Assembly: GCA_027186245.1 (NCBI GenBank)
Contig: CP114500.1
Span: 878,001-942,000, forward strand
Source of the DNA: Coriaria nepalensis
Taxonomy: Eukaryota; Streptophyta; Magnoliopsida; Cucurbitales; Coriariaceae
DNA: 64,000 bases
Direction of reading: 5' to 3'
Part shown: one piece after another, positions 13,145-25,050 of the stretch
Layout of the letters: every line of letters starts with the position of its first letter
How positions within the stretch are numbered: position 1 is the stretch's first letter
Translations under genes and position numbers: made by a program
Notes under the pieces: generated by a model
Seen by the model: the letters and a program-made list of their open reading frames with translations, nothing else
What the model was told of the DNA's origin: nothing
Databases searched by the model: none

Positions 13145-14564
13145 CTACTTCTGTCTCTCTCCCTCTCTAGCAACTCCATCCTCTTCATGTAAACTATAAT
13201 ATTCTGATTCCGCCTTGACTACTCCGACCTGACTGCATGGCATGAGTGGCGGAATCGGCCACATCGGTGGGGGTCTACCAGAGTTCATGCTTTTGATCAT
13301 TTGATGACCGTTATAATCATCATCGTGTATTTCATCGAACAGTCTCTTCTTTCCGGTTAGATGTCGTGTTCGGGATCCGATCGTCGGGACATTGTTGTTA
13401 TTGTAATAATTGTCAGTTGGTGGGTATAGTCTTTGTACTGCGAAAACGCCCGGAATGGTGTGAAGGTAGCTGAATTTTCTCTGTACGTTCACGATCAGAT
13501 CGAGATCTTCAGCAATCTTGCAAAAAAAAAATATATATATATATTGGAAACATTGATTGAGATGAGATTATGTTACAAGATTTTTTCCATGGTCTGAAAA
13601 GATATTAGTCTATTAAAGGAGAAACCTTGTCAAATGAGGCGAGTTGGATAATGCCTTCTCTGACAGACATGATGGCTATTGTCTGAATGCCTGATCTGAA
13701 GTGAGATTCCCATGCTCTGGGCTGCTGATCAAAGTAAAACAAGAAGGATATGAAGTTAAGTGCGTAGTAATCAATAATTAGTGTTAATTAAGTAATTAGT
13801 ATATACAGGATCAATGGATGCATTCCGAGAGTAGGGGATGAAGGCGTATTCTTCTTTTTCATTTGAGCTACTATCACTGAAAACCCATTTGTGACTGTTA
13901 TCTGCTGCAACTTTTCCTATCAATCTGCAAATTATTATTAAATAATTTCATCAAAAAATCATCTCATTATCTGAATTCCAATAATGCGAATTATTGTAAA
14001 GGATAATTCTCACCCTTCACCAAAATTGTAAACTTCATGAGACATTTTGAAAAAAAGATCAGCTCCAAACCGCCCTTTAATGATGAATCCACTTCCGTAC
14101 CCAGCTGCTGCCACCGCCGCTGCTTCACATTCATAGAGATCACAGAACCCGTCTTCCCAAACCAGAATCCTGGTAACAAATTTCACTATATTAACAAGTT
14201 CATTAACATACAACTATAATATGTTTAACTGCTTCATTATATATATACATACCAATTCCTTTTGTTGCCTTTAGAGAGATCAAGAGCATTACTACCAGCA
14301 AGGTAGTCCCACCTGCAAACATAGCCGAATCATAAATGTAGATGTTTGATCCAGTAAAGATCATAATTATACATATTAACATGAAGTTTCATTAACAATT
14401 TACTTTGGTGGAGGGAAGTTTCGAGGCAAGATCCTCCAAAAAATTGCATACACCCACTTAGAAGAATAAGAAGAAGAAGAAGCATCTGAAGAAGAGGAAG
14501 AAGAACATAAGCTCCTCAAGGTGTGTTGTAGTAGACAGTTGATCATAGGAAGTCTAGTTTCCAT
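13145..14564 (-). CDS. bHLH-MYC_N domain protein (LHW/WNK-related family)
   Basis: Six exons on the minus strand, 14404-14564, 14253-14312, 14014-14169, 13807-13924, 13626-13721 and 13145-13516, join in phase to 320 residues. The start ATG at 14564 leads into MINCLLQHTLRSLC and, after a Ser-rich stretch, WVYAIFWRILPRNFPPP, the hallmark beginning of the MYC/MYB N-terminal domain in this plant family. Later blocks are ILVWEDGFCDLYECE, FFKMSHEVYNFGEGLIGKVA, SGIQTIAIMSVREGIIQLAS and FSYLHTIPGVFAVQRL. Family members are annotated either as LONESOME HIGHWAY-like regulators or, misleadingly, as WNK-kinase-related; no kinase or bHLH DNA-binding motif is present here. It is probably a nuclear protein-interaction factor. 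The acceptor of exon 5 is ambiguous between 13721 and 13724 (a CAGCAG), adding or omitting one Gln. Confidence 0.85.
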
Positions 14565-15687
14565 TTGAGCTCAGAGAAGCTAAACAGATGGCTATGATCA
14601 GTTGGAACAGACAATTGGGAAGAAAAGATAAATTTCTTCTTCCCCCCAGCTAAAAGAGGAAAATATTTAAGGAGGGGAGATTAGAAAGCTGTCCCCACCA
14701 ACCCCATTCTGGTTCTGTCTTAATTTGTAACGCAAAACTAATCAGTCAGCCTTGTTTGGCTGCAAATACATCATTTAAGAAATCGTTTACAAGAAAATGT
14801 CGACACAACAGAGGTTTTATCCACACAAAAATCGTTTGTCAATTCACAACAGATAACTTTGCCTTACCCTCCGCCCCCCAAGAAAAAAAATCTCTGAATG
14901 ATGAAGCCTTTAAGACCACATAAATACTAAAATAAAAAGGCACATGACATAGTACTTGTAGGGAAGTACTGGGACGACAAGTTGGCAACTGGTCCAAGGC
15001 TGAAAAGCTAATTGTTGAGATGATGCATCCTGTTCTGGAGGCAACTATCTACACCGACAGCTACAGTTTTACAGGGCAATACATCCATTGCCATATAATG
15101 CATTTTATGAACGGCCCAGTAATGAGGTTGGTGACAGTGACGGTAAGGCCCGAAAAAGCCCGTTCTAGATATCTGGACACTAAACTTCTAACAAAGCCCG
15201 TGTCCACTTCCTGCCCACAAAGCCCATCAAATCCTCTCGTTTTGAAACTGAGAAGACGACAGAGCTGCCATACACCATCATAAACCGATGGAACTTGTAT
15301 AAATTGCATTACGTGTTTTTCCTTAATCTCACCTTCATAGCTAGAACATACATCTTCATATAAACTTATTACACCGTTTGGTAAATGCAAAAATTCAAAC
15401 AAAAAAGACATTATCAGATTGCAAAGTTGCAGTCTTCAAGATACAGTAAACATGATGCCGAAGTCAAAATCTTTAGCAACCAATATATCAAAATAACAAC
15501 TTGCAAAATGATGATTCAATCTTACAAAACCAATATGCAGAACACAAATTTAGGATTCTTTTAAATTTACCCCAAAAAAAAAAAGAGGGGGGGGGGGGGG
15601 GGGGGGAGGGAATCAAAGCAATACAAAGACCCAAGACCAGGACTTGTTTCAAGCGACACATTGACACGAAACTTGCTTGCTTCAAGC
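14565..15687. other. intergenic DNA with a poly-G tract
   Basis: This holds the upstream region of the minus-strand gene on the left and the 3' flank of the F-box gene on the right. A run of 20 G lies at 15587-15606, directly after an A-rich run. Open frames here are low-complexity and none resembles a known protein. Confidence 0.6.
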
Positions 15688-17325
15688 TCATGCCCAGTTA
15701 CTCCTGGAACTGATATTACCACCACCTGACCACCTTCTAACTGTAGAAGCAACAATATTCCTACCAGTTAGCAAGCCTAACCTCGACTTAATCGACCAGG
15801 ATCTTCCACTGCTGCTCGAAGCAAGACTTGGGCCGACATTTTGATTCTGCATCAGAGGGAATTCAACCCCACCATTTTCCTGGGCCCCTCCATCGCTAGC
15901 ACTCGCCTCCATAAGCTCAGCTTCAGGTTCCGGCTCACGTTCACCTGTATCTAAATTCACAGCAAGTGAACCCCTACTCGATCTCAACCAATCTGCGCCT
16001 TCAGGTGTTACTCCTCTACACTTCCTAACCTTCACTTTCACCAAATTAGGGCAACCTTCGGCAAGAGCTTCAATTCCATGATCAGAGATAGGGCAACTCT
16101 TAATACAAAGCTTTTTCAGTGCTATGCATTTTTCAGCAATGCATGAAATCTCAGCATCGCCTACAGTATCACTTCCACATAGTGCTAATCGCTCGAGATT
16201 CTGGCAATTCGAGGCCAGACTCTCCAAGCTCAATTTTGTGGGGTTCACTCCGATAAGTACTAACTCTTGAAGCTTAGAACAGTTCTTTGCTACTGCAACT
16301 AAGCTTTCGTCGCCTATCCTATTGGCTTTCAATCCATCAATGTGGAGCTTTCTCAAGAGCTTGCAACGTTCTGCGATCGATACAAGCCCCGTGTTTGTGC
16401 ACTCAGGTGTTTTAACGAGATGCAGGATTTGTAGATCTAAGTAATTCGAGATTGCAGCAAGGCCAAAATCACTTACATGGAGCCGCTCGAGATGAATTTC
16501 AATCAGACCTGAAGGTCGATTGGCTATTGATTGAAGCAGTTTATCCCAATCACCTGAACATCTGAAAAGCTTCAAGGTCTTAAGATTCTTCGCGCCAGTG
16601 ATAAGCGGCTCAAAAGATTGACCGTCGTAAAGTTCCTTTAAGCAGATCATTCTAAGCGATGATGCGGCAAGGCCAGGTCCGATTAGCTCGGATCCTGATC
16701 CGTCTAGCACGCCTCGAAGCCGCTTTACTGATAATTCCTCAAGAGATGAACAAGAATCGAGAACGGCGTTCATTCCTTTGGCTCCGAAAGCGCAGTATCC
16801 ACAGGAAAGCTTCTTCAAACCCTTGCAGTTTTTGGCAAAGGTAGCCATGCCGAAATCGGTCGCTTCACGGCAACCGCGGAGCTTGAGGCGAGTCAAATTG
16901 CGGCATCGGAGAGAGATGAGGATGAGCGCGTCGTCTCCGATGCTAACAGATCTGCGGTCGCATTTCAGAGCAAGTTTTGTAACGGAATCGAAGCGAGAGA
17001 AGAGGGAAGGGATCATAGGGAGGAGATCTGACAGAGCGTTAAGAGAGAGACGATGACGACTCTGCCCTTCGATTCTGAGCCACCGCAGGCAGACGAGCGA
17101 GCAACTTTTCCTGTCGGCGGAGCTGAGCGACTGGAAGATTGAAGCCAAGCACTCATCAGGCAGATCGGAGCTGTAGTCGAAGGCTCCATCGATGATTTCT
17201 TTAAACTCATCGGATTCTTGCAAGTGCATCACGGAGATGAGGTGCGTCGGTCTGGTCTTGAACCGATAGCTATGGTAACTCTCGCGGCGGCCGGAGGTTA
17301 CTGCCTTCGAGGCTGTCTGGCCCAT
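15688..17325 (-). CDS. VFB: VIER F-box (SKIP2-type) F-box/LRR protein
   Basis: An intronless gene of 545 residues. The F-box spans about residues 52-92 (DLPDECLASIFQSLSSADRK...CLRWLRIEGQSRHRLSL). It is followed by some twelve to fourteen AMN1-type LRRs up to about residue 470, e.g. CRNLTRLKLRGCREATD and CPNLVKVKVRKCRGVTPEG, and a C-terminal tail rich in Ser and Arg (SWSIKSRLGLLTGRNI). This arrangement is that of the Arabidopsis VFB1-4/SKIP2 family, substrate receptors of SCF ubiquitin ligases that affect lateral root growth and auxin-related expression. The N-terminus MGQTAS fits the N-myristoylation consensus (Gly2, Ser6), suggesting possible membrane attachment; that is inference. No disruption is visible. 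Confidence 0.92.
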   Translation of the reverse strand: MGQTASKAVTSGRRESYHSYRFKTRPTHLISVMHLQESDEFKEIIDGAFDYSSDLPDECLASIFQSLSSADRKSCSLVCLRWLRIEGQSRHRLSLNALSDLLPMIPSLFSRFDSVTKLALKCDRRSVSIGDDALILISLRCRNLTRLKLRGCREATDFGMATFAKNCKGLKKLSCGYCAFGAKGMNAVLDSCSSLEELSVKRLRGVLDGSGSELIGPGLAASSLRMICLKELYDGQSFEPLITGAKNLKTLKLFRCSGDWDKLLQSIANRPSGLIEIHLERLHVSDFGLAAISNYLDLQILHLVKTPECTNTGLVSIAERCKLLRKLHIDGLKANRIGDESLVAVAKNCSKLQELVLIGVNPTKLSLESLASNCQNLERLALCGSDTVGDAEISCIAEKCIALKKLCIKSCPISDHGIEALAEGCPNLVKVKVRKCRGVTPEGADWLRSSRGSLAVNLDTGEREPEPEAELMEASASDGGAQENGGVEFPLMQNQNVGPSLASSSSGRSWSIKSRLGLLTGRNIVASTVRRWSGGGNISSRSNWA

Positions 17326-18018
17326 CCAGGGCGGCTTGAAATGAGAAAGGCGGCTTTCCAGTTGCTACCACAGCTTTCTTGTCCTATGCAGTAGCACAGA
17401 AAAGCAAATAGAAATTCTCATCCCGCAACGGTCCCTTTCTCTTAAGAACCTTCTTTCTTTTTGACCTTTTGAAACTTTCTTTTTTTTTTTAAAGTAATTT
17501 CTATAGTGAAAGAGAAAACGCAGAGCTCATCTTTCAATCCTGGCGGAATCTCAAATTCATCCAGACGTTCAACTTGTCAACTTCGATCAACAATTCAACG
17601 TTCAATCCGAGAGTTCGTGTTTTTACTTTTCAGTTTTATTGTTCGTGTTTTTACTTTTCAGTTTTATTTTTTTCTTTCAACTTTTCTTTTGTGCAGAGAG
17701 ATGGAATCGATCCATTTCAGCTTCTACTGAATTGGGCCGACAATAACTTCTCGATGGTTCAGACTATTAGGAAAGGCCGATTTACACAAAATCTTTTTTT
17801 TAAAAGTAGATGGGATTTACATACTGATGTAACATGTTCAAGAGCGTGTCTATACGGCTATACCAATTTCTAAGTTTGAGAATACGGGATCTTTGGTTAT
17901 TCGGTCTCAATATGGGCTTGGGCCGTTACAGCCTTTAACATATTATCGTACAAACCCATTTTCATCTGCTACGAAGAAGCCCAGATAATGGATATACGTA
18001 ACTGTCCGATAAGAATGC
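17326..18018. other. upstream region of VFB and intergenic DNA
   Basis: No coding gene is seen. A 28-base unit occurs twice in tandem at 17613-17668. The left part presumably contains the VFB promoter and leader. Confidence 0.5.
17613..17668. repeat. 28-bp tandem duplication
   Basis: Two perfect adjacent copies of a 28-base unit beginning GTTCGTGTTTTTAC start at 17613 and 17641. It lies outside any recognised gene, about 290 bases upstream of the VFB start. Confidence 0.9.
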
Positions 18019-18099
18019 CACGTGGACCAATAAGAAAACATACGCGCAGGTTATCTCAGCAAATATAACTCCTGCTGGCGTGGACGATGGTCCACGTGG
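18019..18099. promoter_or_regulatory. pair of G-box/ABRE elements
   Basis: CCACGTGG-type palindromes lie at about 18018-18025 and 18092-18099, about 74 bases apart. G-boxes bind bZIP and bHLH factors. An open frame of 112 codons (18080-18418) begins between them, but it matches no family I know, so which gene they serve is unclear. Confidence 0.35.
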
Positions 18100-20037
18100 G
18101 AGTCCACCTTCCCCTACCTACTCCATTGACAAACAGAAGCTCACCGTCCTTAGCTCCGGCATGATTCTCCCGTCGTGGTGCATCACAGTGGTGGATTGGG
18201 ATGGGCCTCTAATGATCGTGATTACCGAAGCTGGAAGACAGAAGAGGAACAACGTTTCACTCTTAAGAGGTTTGTCTGTTACTCTGTTTTATGCTCCTTC
18301 CATTTGCAATCGTATATTTAACGTTGAAATGGTAATAGTAGAAGACGAGAAAAGGTTTAGGATGAAATTGCTCGTGTTTGGGAAGCAAGAAAGTATTCAT
18401 CTCTTTGTTCGAAACTAGTTATCTATGCGGATTGCTACTTGTGAGCGAAACCCACAACTTGGCCACTAACCACTGACTACTGCAATTAGTTAATGACCTT
18501 TTGTTGGCGTCTTGTCAAGCGCTAGGATTGCTTCAGATTATGCGCCCATCAGTCCTATCCTGAATTAGTTATGCTTGTTAGCGTGAGATTACAGTGTCTA
18601 TAGCCTATAGAATGAACATTTCGAATAATGTCGGTGAAAAAAAAAAAGGTGTCTTTGTTGGCTTCATTACATAAGTTAGATCAACAAATTGTCAAAGGAG
18701 TAGAGATGATTATTGACTGTCTCCCTTTTCTTTGATTGTCCGGGAACAAAGGATAAAGGAAATCCTTTTTCAGTAAGTTCCACCCCCTCTTAACAAGAGT
18801 TAACAACTTCTATATATCCTTAACTACCAGATTATCAGTTGGACTAGTAAGGATTTTTCATCTTTATTGGACCATGAATGGTGTCTTTACTCTTCGGCCC
18901 ACAAGGCGTATGGGTATGGTAGTGACGAGGATAGAACAGTATCATTGTCCAGTGCTGGGTACAATTACAATTGGGCTCATATCCAAAGAAAGATATTGAT
19001 GCTGGGTTTTTCGAAAGATTTCTCATTTGTCAGACGAATACTAGAAATTTCAACACTTAAATTGAAACGCATGATAGAATGTACTTGTTCTTTTAGATAT
19101 ACACAAAAACAGCACATTCTAAGGCTTTTTTTTTGTCAAAATCATGCTCTGTATCATCAGATATGCACATGCTAATAGGTTTTTTTCTTTTCTAAAAGAA
19201 AATTTTTTTAAATGCTGAGATATTAAATTTTAGAGGGCTCGAGGAAGAAATAATTATATAGACATAATAATAACACGCGTATTAAGTGAGCCATTACTGT
19301 ACATCCTTCAATTCCGGTGACTGGTCGAGACCTTTTCCTGCAACGAAGCGAAGCAAAGCAGAGAGAAACACAGTAGAAAAAATAATAATAATAAAAAGTT
19401 GCTGGTCAAGGATAATGACCATTGAAAAGTCAACTCTTCTGTCATCATAAATCATAATGCCTTTGAATCCTATTAAGGATTATGCAGAGGCAACAGCAAG
19501 CCGTAAGTACTATCAGTACTAGCAACCTGTTCTGATCAATTATAAGAAACTTTGTTCATCTTATTTAATCAATATGAAGTAAATTACAGGGACAAAAGCA
19601 TGATCATTTTGCTTCGTGTTATTGGTAAGTGGGGTCCAGATCCTCTCTCTATACAGCTGGATGAAGATGAGGATCTTTTGTGGACTCCTGTCCCCTCCCT
19701 GATCATCAGTGTGTGTGTATGTATATACATATATAATAGTCTGGTGTGTTGACTGTTGAATTTACAGTTTACATCCCATATCTTCTTCTTATATGTACAT
19801 TTTCGTGTGATGATCATGATCTTCTTCTACAAAATATCGATGAAGGGCAGTGATTTATTTACTGGTCGCAATCAGCTAAACAGAGAAATGCAGTGTTTAA
19901 ATGAGTTCCGATAAAGTAAAAGGAATTTAGCTTTCTTTTCTTTCTTCTTTCTTTCTTTCTTTCTTTGTGGGTGGGTGATTGATTGAAATGATTAATGATA
20001 TGAAATAGTGCAAGCATTTTGATATGAACTGAGCATG

Positions 20038-20039
<2 letters not shown>

Positions 20040-20104
<65 letters not shown>
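20040..20104. repeat. (CT)n microsatellite
   Basis: About 32 uninterrupted TC dinucleotides. It is translated in one frame only as Ser-Leu repeats and is not coding. Confidence 0.95.
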
Positions 20105-20106
<2 letters not shown>

Positions 20107-20655
20107 GCTATTACTATACTAAGTACCAAGTTTGACCAGTATTTGTCGGAAACCACCGCCATTGTATACATAGCTTACATTTGCATGCATTCTCGACCTC
20201 CATTCATCCTGTCCGATTAATTTTTTAAAAAAAATTTTCAAATACTGTAAACTCTCTTTCTCTTATTTTCTGAGAGGTTGAGCCTATAAAGAGTAAGAAG
20301 ACAAGAAAAGAAAGCAAGAGCCCAAAAAGAGAGGAGTTTGAATTGTGTACTTACCCACCATTTCTATTTAATTATTTTATTAATTATTTTAATATATAGA
20401 TTTTCAATATATTTAACATTAAAGGAAATGGGAGTTTATTAAATAATTAATTAATTTTATTTAATCATTGGATTATAATCTAATAGTAAAAACTTAAGAG
20501 GAGTTTTCCCCACTCTAAATTCTAAGACCTTCTTTTAATTAATGTTGGTTTTATGTTTTCTTAATACAGTAGAGATATTCATGAGGCGCAGGTCTCACGC
20601 AGAATATTAATTTGTATTTGTTAAATGTTTTAATTAATTAATTTAATGGAATTTG

Positions 20656-20656
<1 letters not shown>

Positions 20657-20710
<54 letters not shown>
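20657..20710. repeat. (ATT)n microsatellite
   Basis: About 17-18 perfect ATT/TTA trinucleotide units in AT-rich intergenic DNA, roughly 380 bases upstream of the CYCD3 start. Confidence 0.95.
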
Positions 20711-20711
<1 letters not shown>

Positions 20712-21088
20712 GTGATTACTACATTACTGTAGAGTGGGACGCATTACACATGGTACCCAGGTCCATTTGTCACGTGGCAACTTATCGTTCTGCATGGTCC
20801 CATGATACATATCCTGCGGTTCTACGTACCAGATCATAACCATGAAACAAAATAGAGAAAAAAAAAAGGAAAAAGACAGACTTGGAAAACACTCTCATTA
20901 ATAAACATACAGCAGCTCTCCTCTTCACATGGTCAGCCACCCCAACCTTCTTCCTCTGTACAGGCGCGAGAAAGAAAAAGAGAAAGAGAAAGAGAAAGGT
21001 CTCCCTCTCTTCGTCTTCTTTCTCCCTGATCAGATAATGGAGTGAAAATAACAAAAGCCAGTACCTTTTTTTCTCCAGAGATAAGGAA

Positions 21089-22473
21089 ATGGCGATCCAA
21101 GAATCAAATGCGTTCTTACTGGACGATACTCTCTGCTGCTCGGAAAAGCATTGGGAAGAAGAGGAGCTATTCGAAGAAGACGGTGAAGATGACGAAGTGG
21201 ATAATATTTCTTACAGTAACTTAAATTACCAACTAAAGACTACTACTCCGACACTGTTAGAACAAGATCTATTTTGGGAAGAGGAAGAGTTAATCTCTCT
21301 TCTCTCAAAAGAGCAGCAAAACGTACTCCATAAATCCCTTCAAACAAACCCCTTTTTAGCGGAAGCACGAAAGGAATCCATCGAGTGGATGCTAAAAGTC
21401 ATCGCCCATTACTCATTCTCTACTCTCACCGCCATTCTCGCCGTTGACTACCTTGACCGGTTTCTATCAAGCTTCCAGTTTCAGAGGGAGAAGCCATGGA
21501 TGACTCAGCTCGTCTCCGTCGCCTGCGTCTCTCTTGCTGCCAAGGTCGAAGAGACCCACGTCCCACTCCTACTAGACCTGCAAGTATGTTCAATTAGTTC
21601 TTTTACTTCATCCCTTGAAATAATAGTAATGGTAGATTTGCATGGTTTCTGAAAATCATATGGGTTGGTTTGATTTTGTCTAGGTGGAGGAGAATAAGTA
21701 TGTTTTTGAAGCTAAAACGATTAACAGAATGGAGATTCTTGTGCTCTCTAGCCTTCAATGGCGACTGAATCCAGTCACTCCACTTTCCTTTATGGATTTC
21801 ATGTCAAGGAGGTTAGGATTGAAAGATCATCTCTGTTTTGAGTTTCTTAGAAGATGTGAGCGGACTCTCCTCTCTCTCATTTTAGGTAATGGCTGGCTTT
21901 CTTTTCTTACCCATATCATAAATTTACTTTCTTTTTTATAGATTTCGATTTTAAAATTATCTATTTGCAGATTCGAGTTTCGTGTGTTTTATCCCTTCTG
22001 TGATCTCGACCGCTACAATGCTGCACGTTTTCAATTGTATAGAACCATGTCTTGGTGTTGAGTATCAAAAACAGCTGTTGGAAATTCTCAGAATCAATAA
22101 GGTTGTCCTGTTTTTCTTTTTCATATTTAATCCTAGTATCCGTTCGCAAGTCTGGGGCTTTTTTTGTTTTGTTTTTTTAATACTACTTGAAAAATCATTT
22201 GGTTAATTACTATCTGTAATCATTGATTAACAGGAGGAGGTAGATAAGTGCTATAAACACATCTTGCAAGCATCACTATCATCAGGCTGCAATTTTGGCA
22301 TGAAATACTGGAACAAACGCAAGTACGGTACCATACCCGGCAGCCCAGATGGCGTGGTCGACATGTCGTTCAGCTCTGATAGCTCAAACGATTCATGGTC
22401 CGTCGTAGCACCATCTGTTACATCTTCACCGGAGATTTTTTCCAAGGGGGTCAGGCTCAGCTTTATCACATGA
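21089..22473 (+). CDS. CYCD3: D-type cyclin, CYCD3 class
   Basis: Four exons, 21089-21583, 21684-21885, 21971-22101 and 22234-22473, join in phase to 355 residues, typical of plant CYCD3. The retinoblastoma-binding motif LxCxE is present as LCCSE at residues 15-19. The acidic N-terminal region ([16 protein letters not shown]) precedes the cyclin box (about 85-210; [43 protein letters not shown]). The C-terminal cyclin fold follows, with [10 protein letters not shown], and the tail is Ser-rich with [19 protein letters not shown], a characteristic CYCD3 C-terminal stretch. The protein pairs with CDKA to phosphorylate retinoblastoma-related protein and drive G1/S entry, and responds to cytokinin and sugar. 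All splice sites are GT-AG. Confidence 0.95.
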
Positions 22474-23601
22474 TCGGACCTTCAGCTGTCGATTTTCTCA
22501 CCTTTCCACGCTAATGATCTCGATCCTGTGGGACCTAGAACCAGTTTTTTAATTGGATAAATATGTTAACAGTATTCTGAATTATGCTAGTTAAATTGCC
22601 CGCCATCTCTACAGAGATTGGGAGAGGTTAATCAAGTAGAGATGGCTGACATTTTATCCGGAGCAACCAAAAAAAGGGATATGAACATAGCAATTTTATG
22701 AACAAGTAGAGATTGGCTTGTTTCGCTTTCTTATCACATATTTTTATTACATGCATAATTAATGATAAATGAAAAAGAAAAAATAAATACAATTAATTTG
22801 CAGTCTTCCTATTTATTTAATTTATTTTAGCTTTATACTTGATTTCCTCATAGTTGTTGAGTACAGCAGACAAAAGGGCACAGAGAAGAAGTCTTGCATG
22901 TAAAATTTTCCATAAATTAATAATTTTAATTAAATAATATTTATTTATTTTTCCTAATTTAAAAATAATGTGTTAAATTTTCATAATTAATTTAATATTT
23001 TATTAAATTAATAAATTTTACTAATAATATTAATTTATTGACTACAATTAAAGAACATCATTACTTATATATATAACCTCTCATTCTTTAACCTTTCTAA
23101 ACAAAAAAACAAAAACACTTTTCTCCACTTCTCTACCTAAACATGCCTATACATATATTATATTATATATATATATATATATATATGAGAATGCGGGCTA
23201 TGTTTACACCCCAGATCCAGAAGAATCGTTCTCTCCAGAGAATTAGTGATATACACAAGCCAATGCTGTAAGCTTGTTGATGATGGCCATAAAATGCATC
23301 TTCTTTCCTCCGTAGTAAGAGAGGTCTCGAGCTAGCCAAATCTCCCAACAAATTATAAGAGGAATAGGAGAGAGAACCTTACGTAAATTATTGGAGACAT
23401 GAGCAGCCGTCCATCAAAGCATGAGCCTATTTCTTATGGGTTGTAAGGTGTTTTGGACGTGGCAAATGGAGGAAAATGTGAGACCAAACCTGTGAAGCTA
23501 TCTGGCCTTGTATAATAAGCCGCCTTAATGACACGAAGAGCAGGGGTACAAGAGATAGAAGATTAGATTAGAAATTTTGAGCTAAGTGAGAAACAACCAA
23601 A

Positions 23602-23634
<33 letters not shown>

Positions 23635-24189
23635 GCCTGAGACAAGAGATGGTTGCATGATTATTCACTCAAAAGTTGCTTGACCTGTTTCTGTGGCAGG
23701 TTTTGGAGTGACAGAGGCAGAGCAGGGTAATTGATACACAGTGTCCATCGGCCATCCAATGGGGCTACTGGGCTGGGCCCTTTTTTGTTACCATCTCGAG
23801 ATAATGCCAAAACTATTCTCTTAGCCTTTTATCTGGTAACGAACTGGATCTATTGGAATCTATTATTAAAGGCCAGCCCATACCACCTGGACCGTACAAA
23901 CTGAAGTGGTCCATTTTTTCAAAAAATTGGCGGCAAAGCACACATCTCTTAATCTTATCAGTAACACGCCTCTTCTCTTTTTTCCCCCCTTTACAGCCTT
24001 GAATTTTGATCTTGTAATTAAATATCATTTGTCTAGGACTACTATAACATTGATTTCTTCTCTCTCTCTTATTTTTAGCAGACTTCAAAATTTCGGCAGT
24101 CAATATTTGGAAGAGTTAGAGACATTTCTTATGAATGAATGGTGTCGACGGTGTTGATGTAGATTTTCGTCTGCTATGAAGGGATCTAC
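22474..24189. other. intergenic DNA
   Basis: No gene is seen. AT-rich between 22740 and 23060; an (AT)n repeat at about 23164-23186 and a (CT)n repeat at about 23604-23633. Open frames are short and low-complexity. Confidence 0.6.
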
Positions 24190-25050
24190 AGTATATCTTA
24201 AAATCGATATCTACACTCAATAGTAAACGGCAGCGGGGGTGGTGGTCGATCAATCCCGCTCCAACGTTCTAGTCAGTTTTATAGAGGAAAAATAGAGGAT
24301 ATGGATAATGTTTGTTATTTTCTTAATGAATTTTGCATTACCTCTTACTGTTTTGTCACTTTGTTTTTATACTTGGTCTAAGTTGAGAGGTACCCAATAA
24401 TTTTATACGTATTGCGCTTTCATTGCTCAGTGCTCCAACCACCTCCTACTCCATGATAGTGTTAAGGTCTCACAGTCTGACATGACGAGGATCTGTGTCT
24501 CATACATATGCTCTCCCTGGGTGGCACGGTGCCACCCTAGTCTGACGTCTTCCAGAGCACCTCAATGTGCAGCCGCACCCCCCATCGTCTGACACACCAA
24601 GGACAAGATTTCCACTCGAGCGTCGATTACTTTTCACATGTCCACTCGTTCAGGGTCACATTGCCAACAATTGAGCCAAGCGATGAAATATATAGCTTAG
24701 CCTCATCATTTTTTTAAGATTTCTCATCTCATCCAAATATGGATCGTCGAGCTGATGCTACCTCAGCCCTTCTATACCTCAATCTCAGTTATCATCTAAC
24801 CTCATCATTATTTCCATAATCTTGGCTGACAATGTCTAGCCTCGATCTCTAAAGCTGTCCCAGAATCGAGTATAACAAATGGTATCAGTTGGGGAGAGAT
24901 TTCTATCGCGGGTCAAGCCCAATGGGTTGTTACTTGCACACTGAAATATAAAAAAAATGCCTTTCGGCCCAACCCAACAGTTGACGGACCAAACCACCGA
25001 TCCCATAAAGAATGCGCTACCCGGGCTTATAGTTTGTAAATAGTTCAAAA
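24190..25050. mobile_element. probable solo or truncated LTR relic
   Basis: This block resembles the 11.4-12.5 kb gypsy LTR in style and in short motifs: a GGTCGnnCAATCCCnnTCC stretch near 24246 (compare 11504), then a CTCATTGCTCAG-like block near 24420 (compare 11680) and pyrimidine-rich CCACC and CATCGT stretches. No coding domain is present. Alignment by eye is only partial, so the ends and orientation are approximate. Confidence 0.35.

Larger units (their letters stand above)
18100..21088. other. gene-poor stretch with microsatellites
   Basis: No recognisable gene. An unassigned 112-codon frame (18080-18418, +) contains a plausible donor after AAGAG at about 18269, but nothing recognisable in the protein. 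Simple repeats: (CT)n at 20040-20104 and (ATT)n at about 20657-20710. The right end is a purine- and pyrimidine-rich stretch that should include the CYCD3 promoter and leader. Confidence 0.5.

Noticed and set aside
15061..15411. 116-codon minus-strand frame downstream of VFB
   Set aside because: Improbable composition and no known domain; it lies in the VFB 3' flank.
20035..20220. 61-codon frame with Ser-Leu repeats
   Set aside because: Translation of a (CT)n microsatellite.
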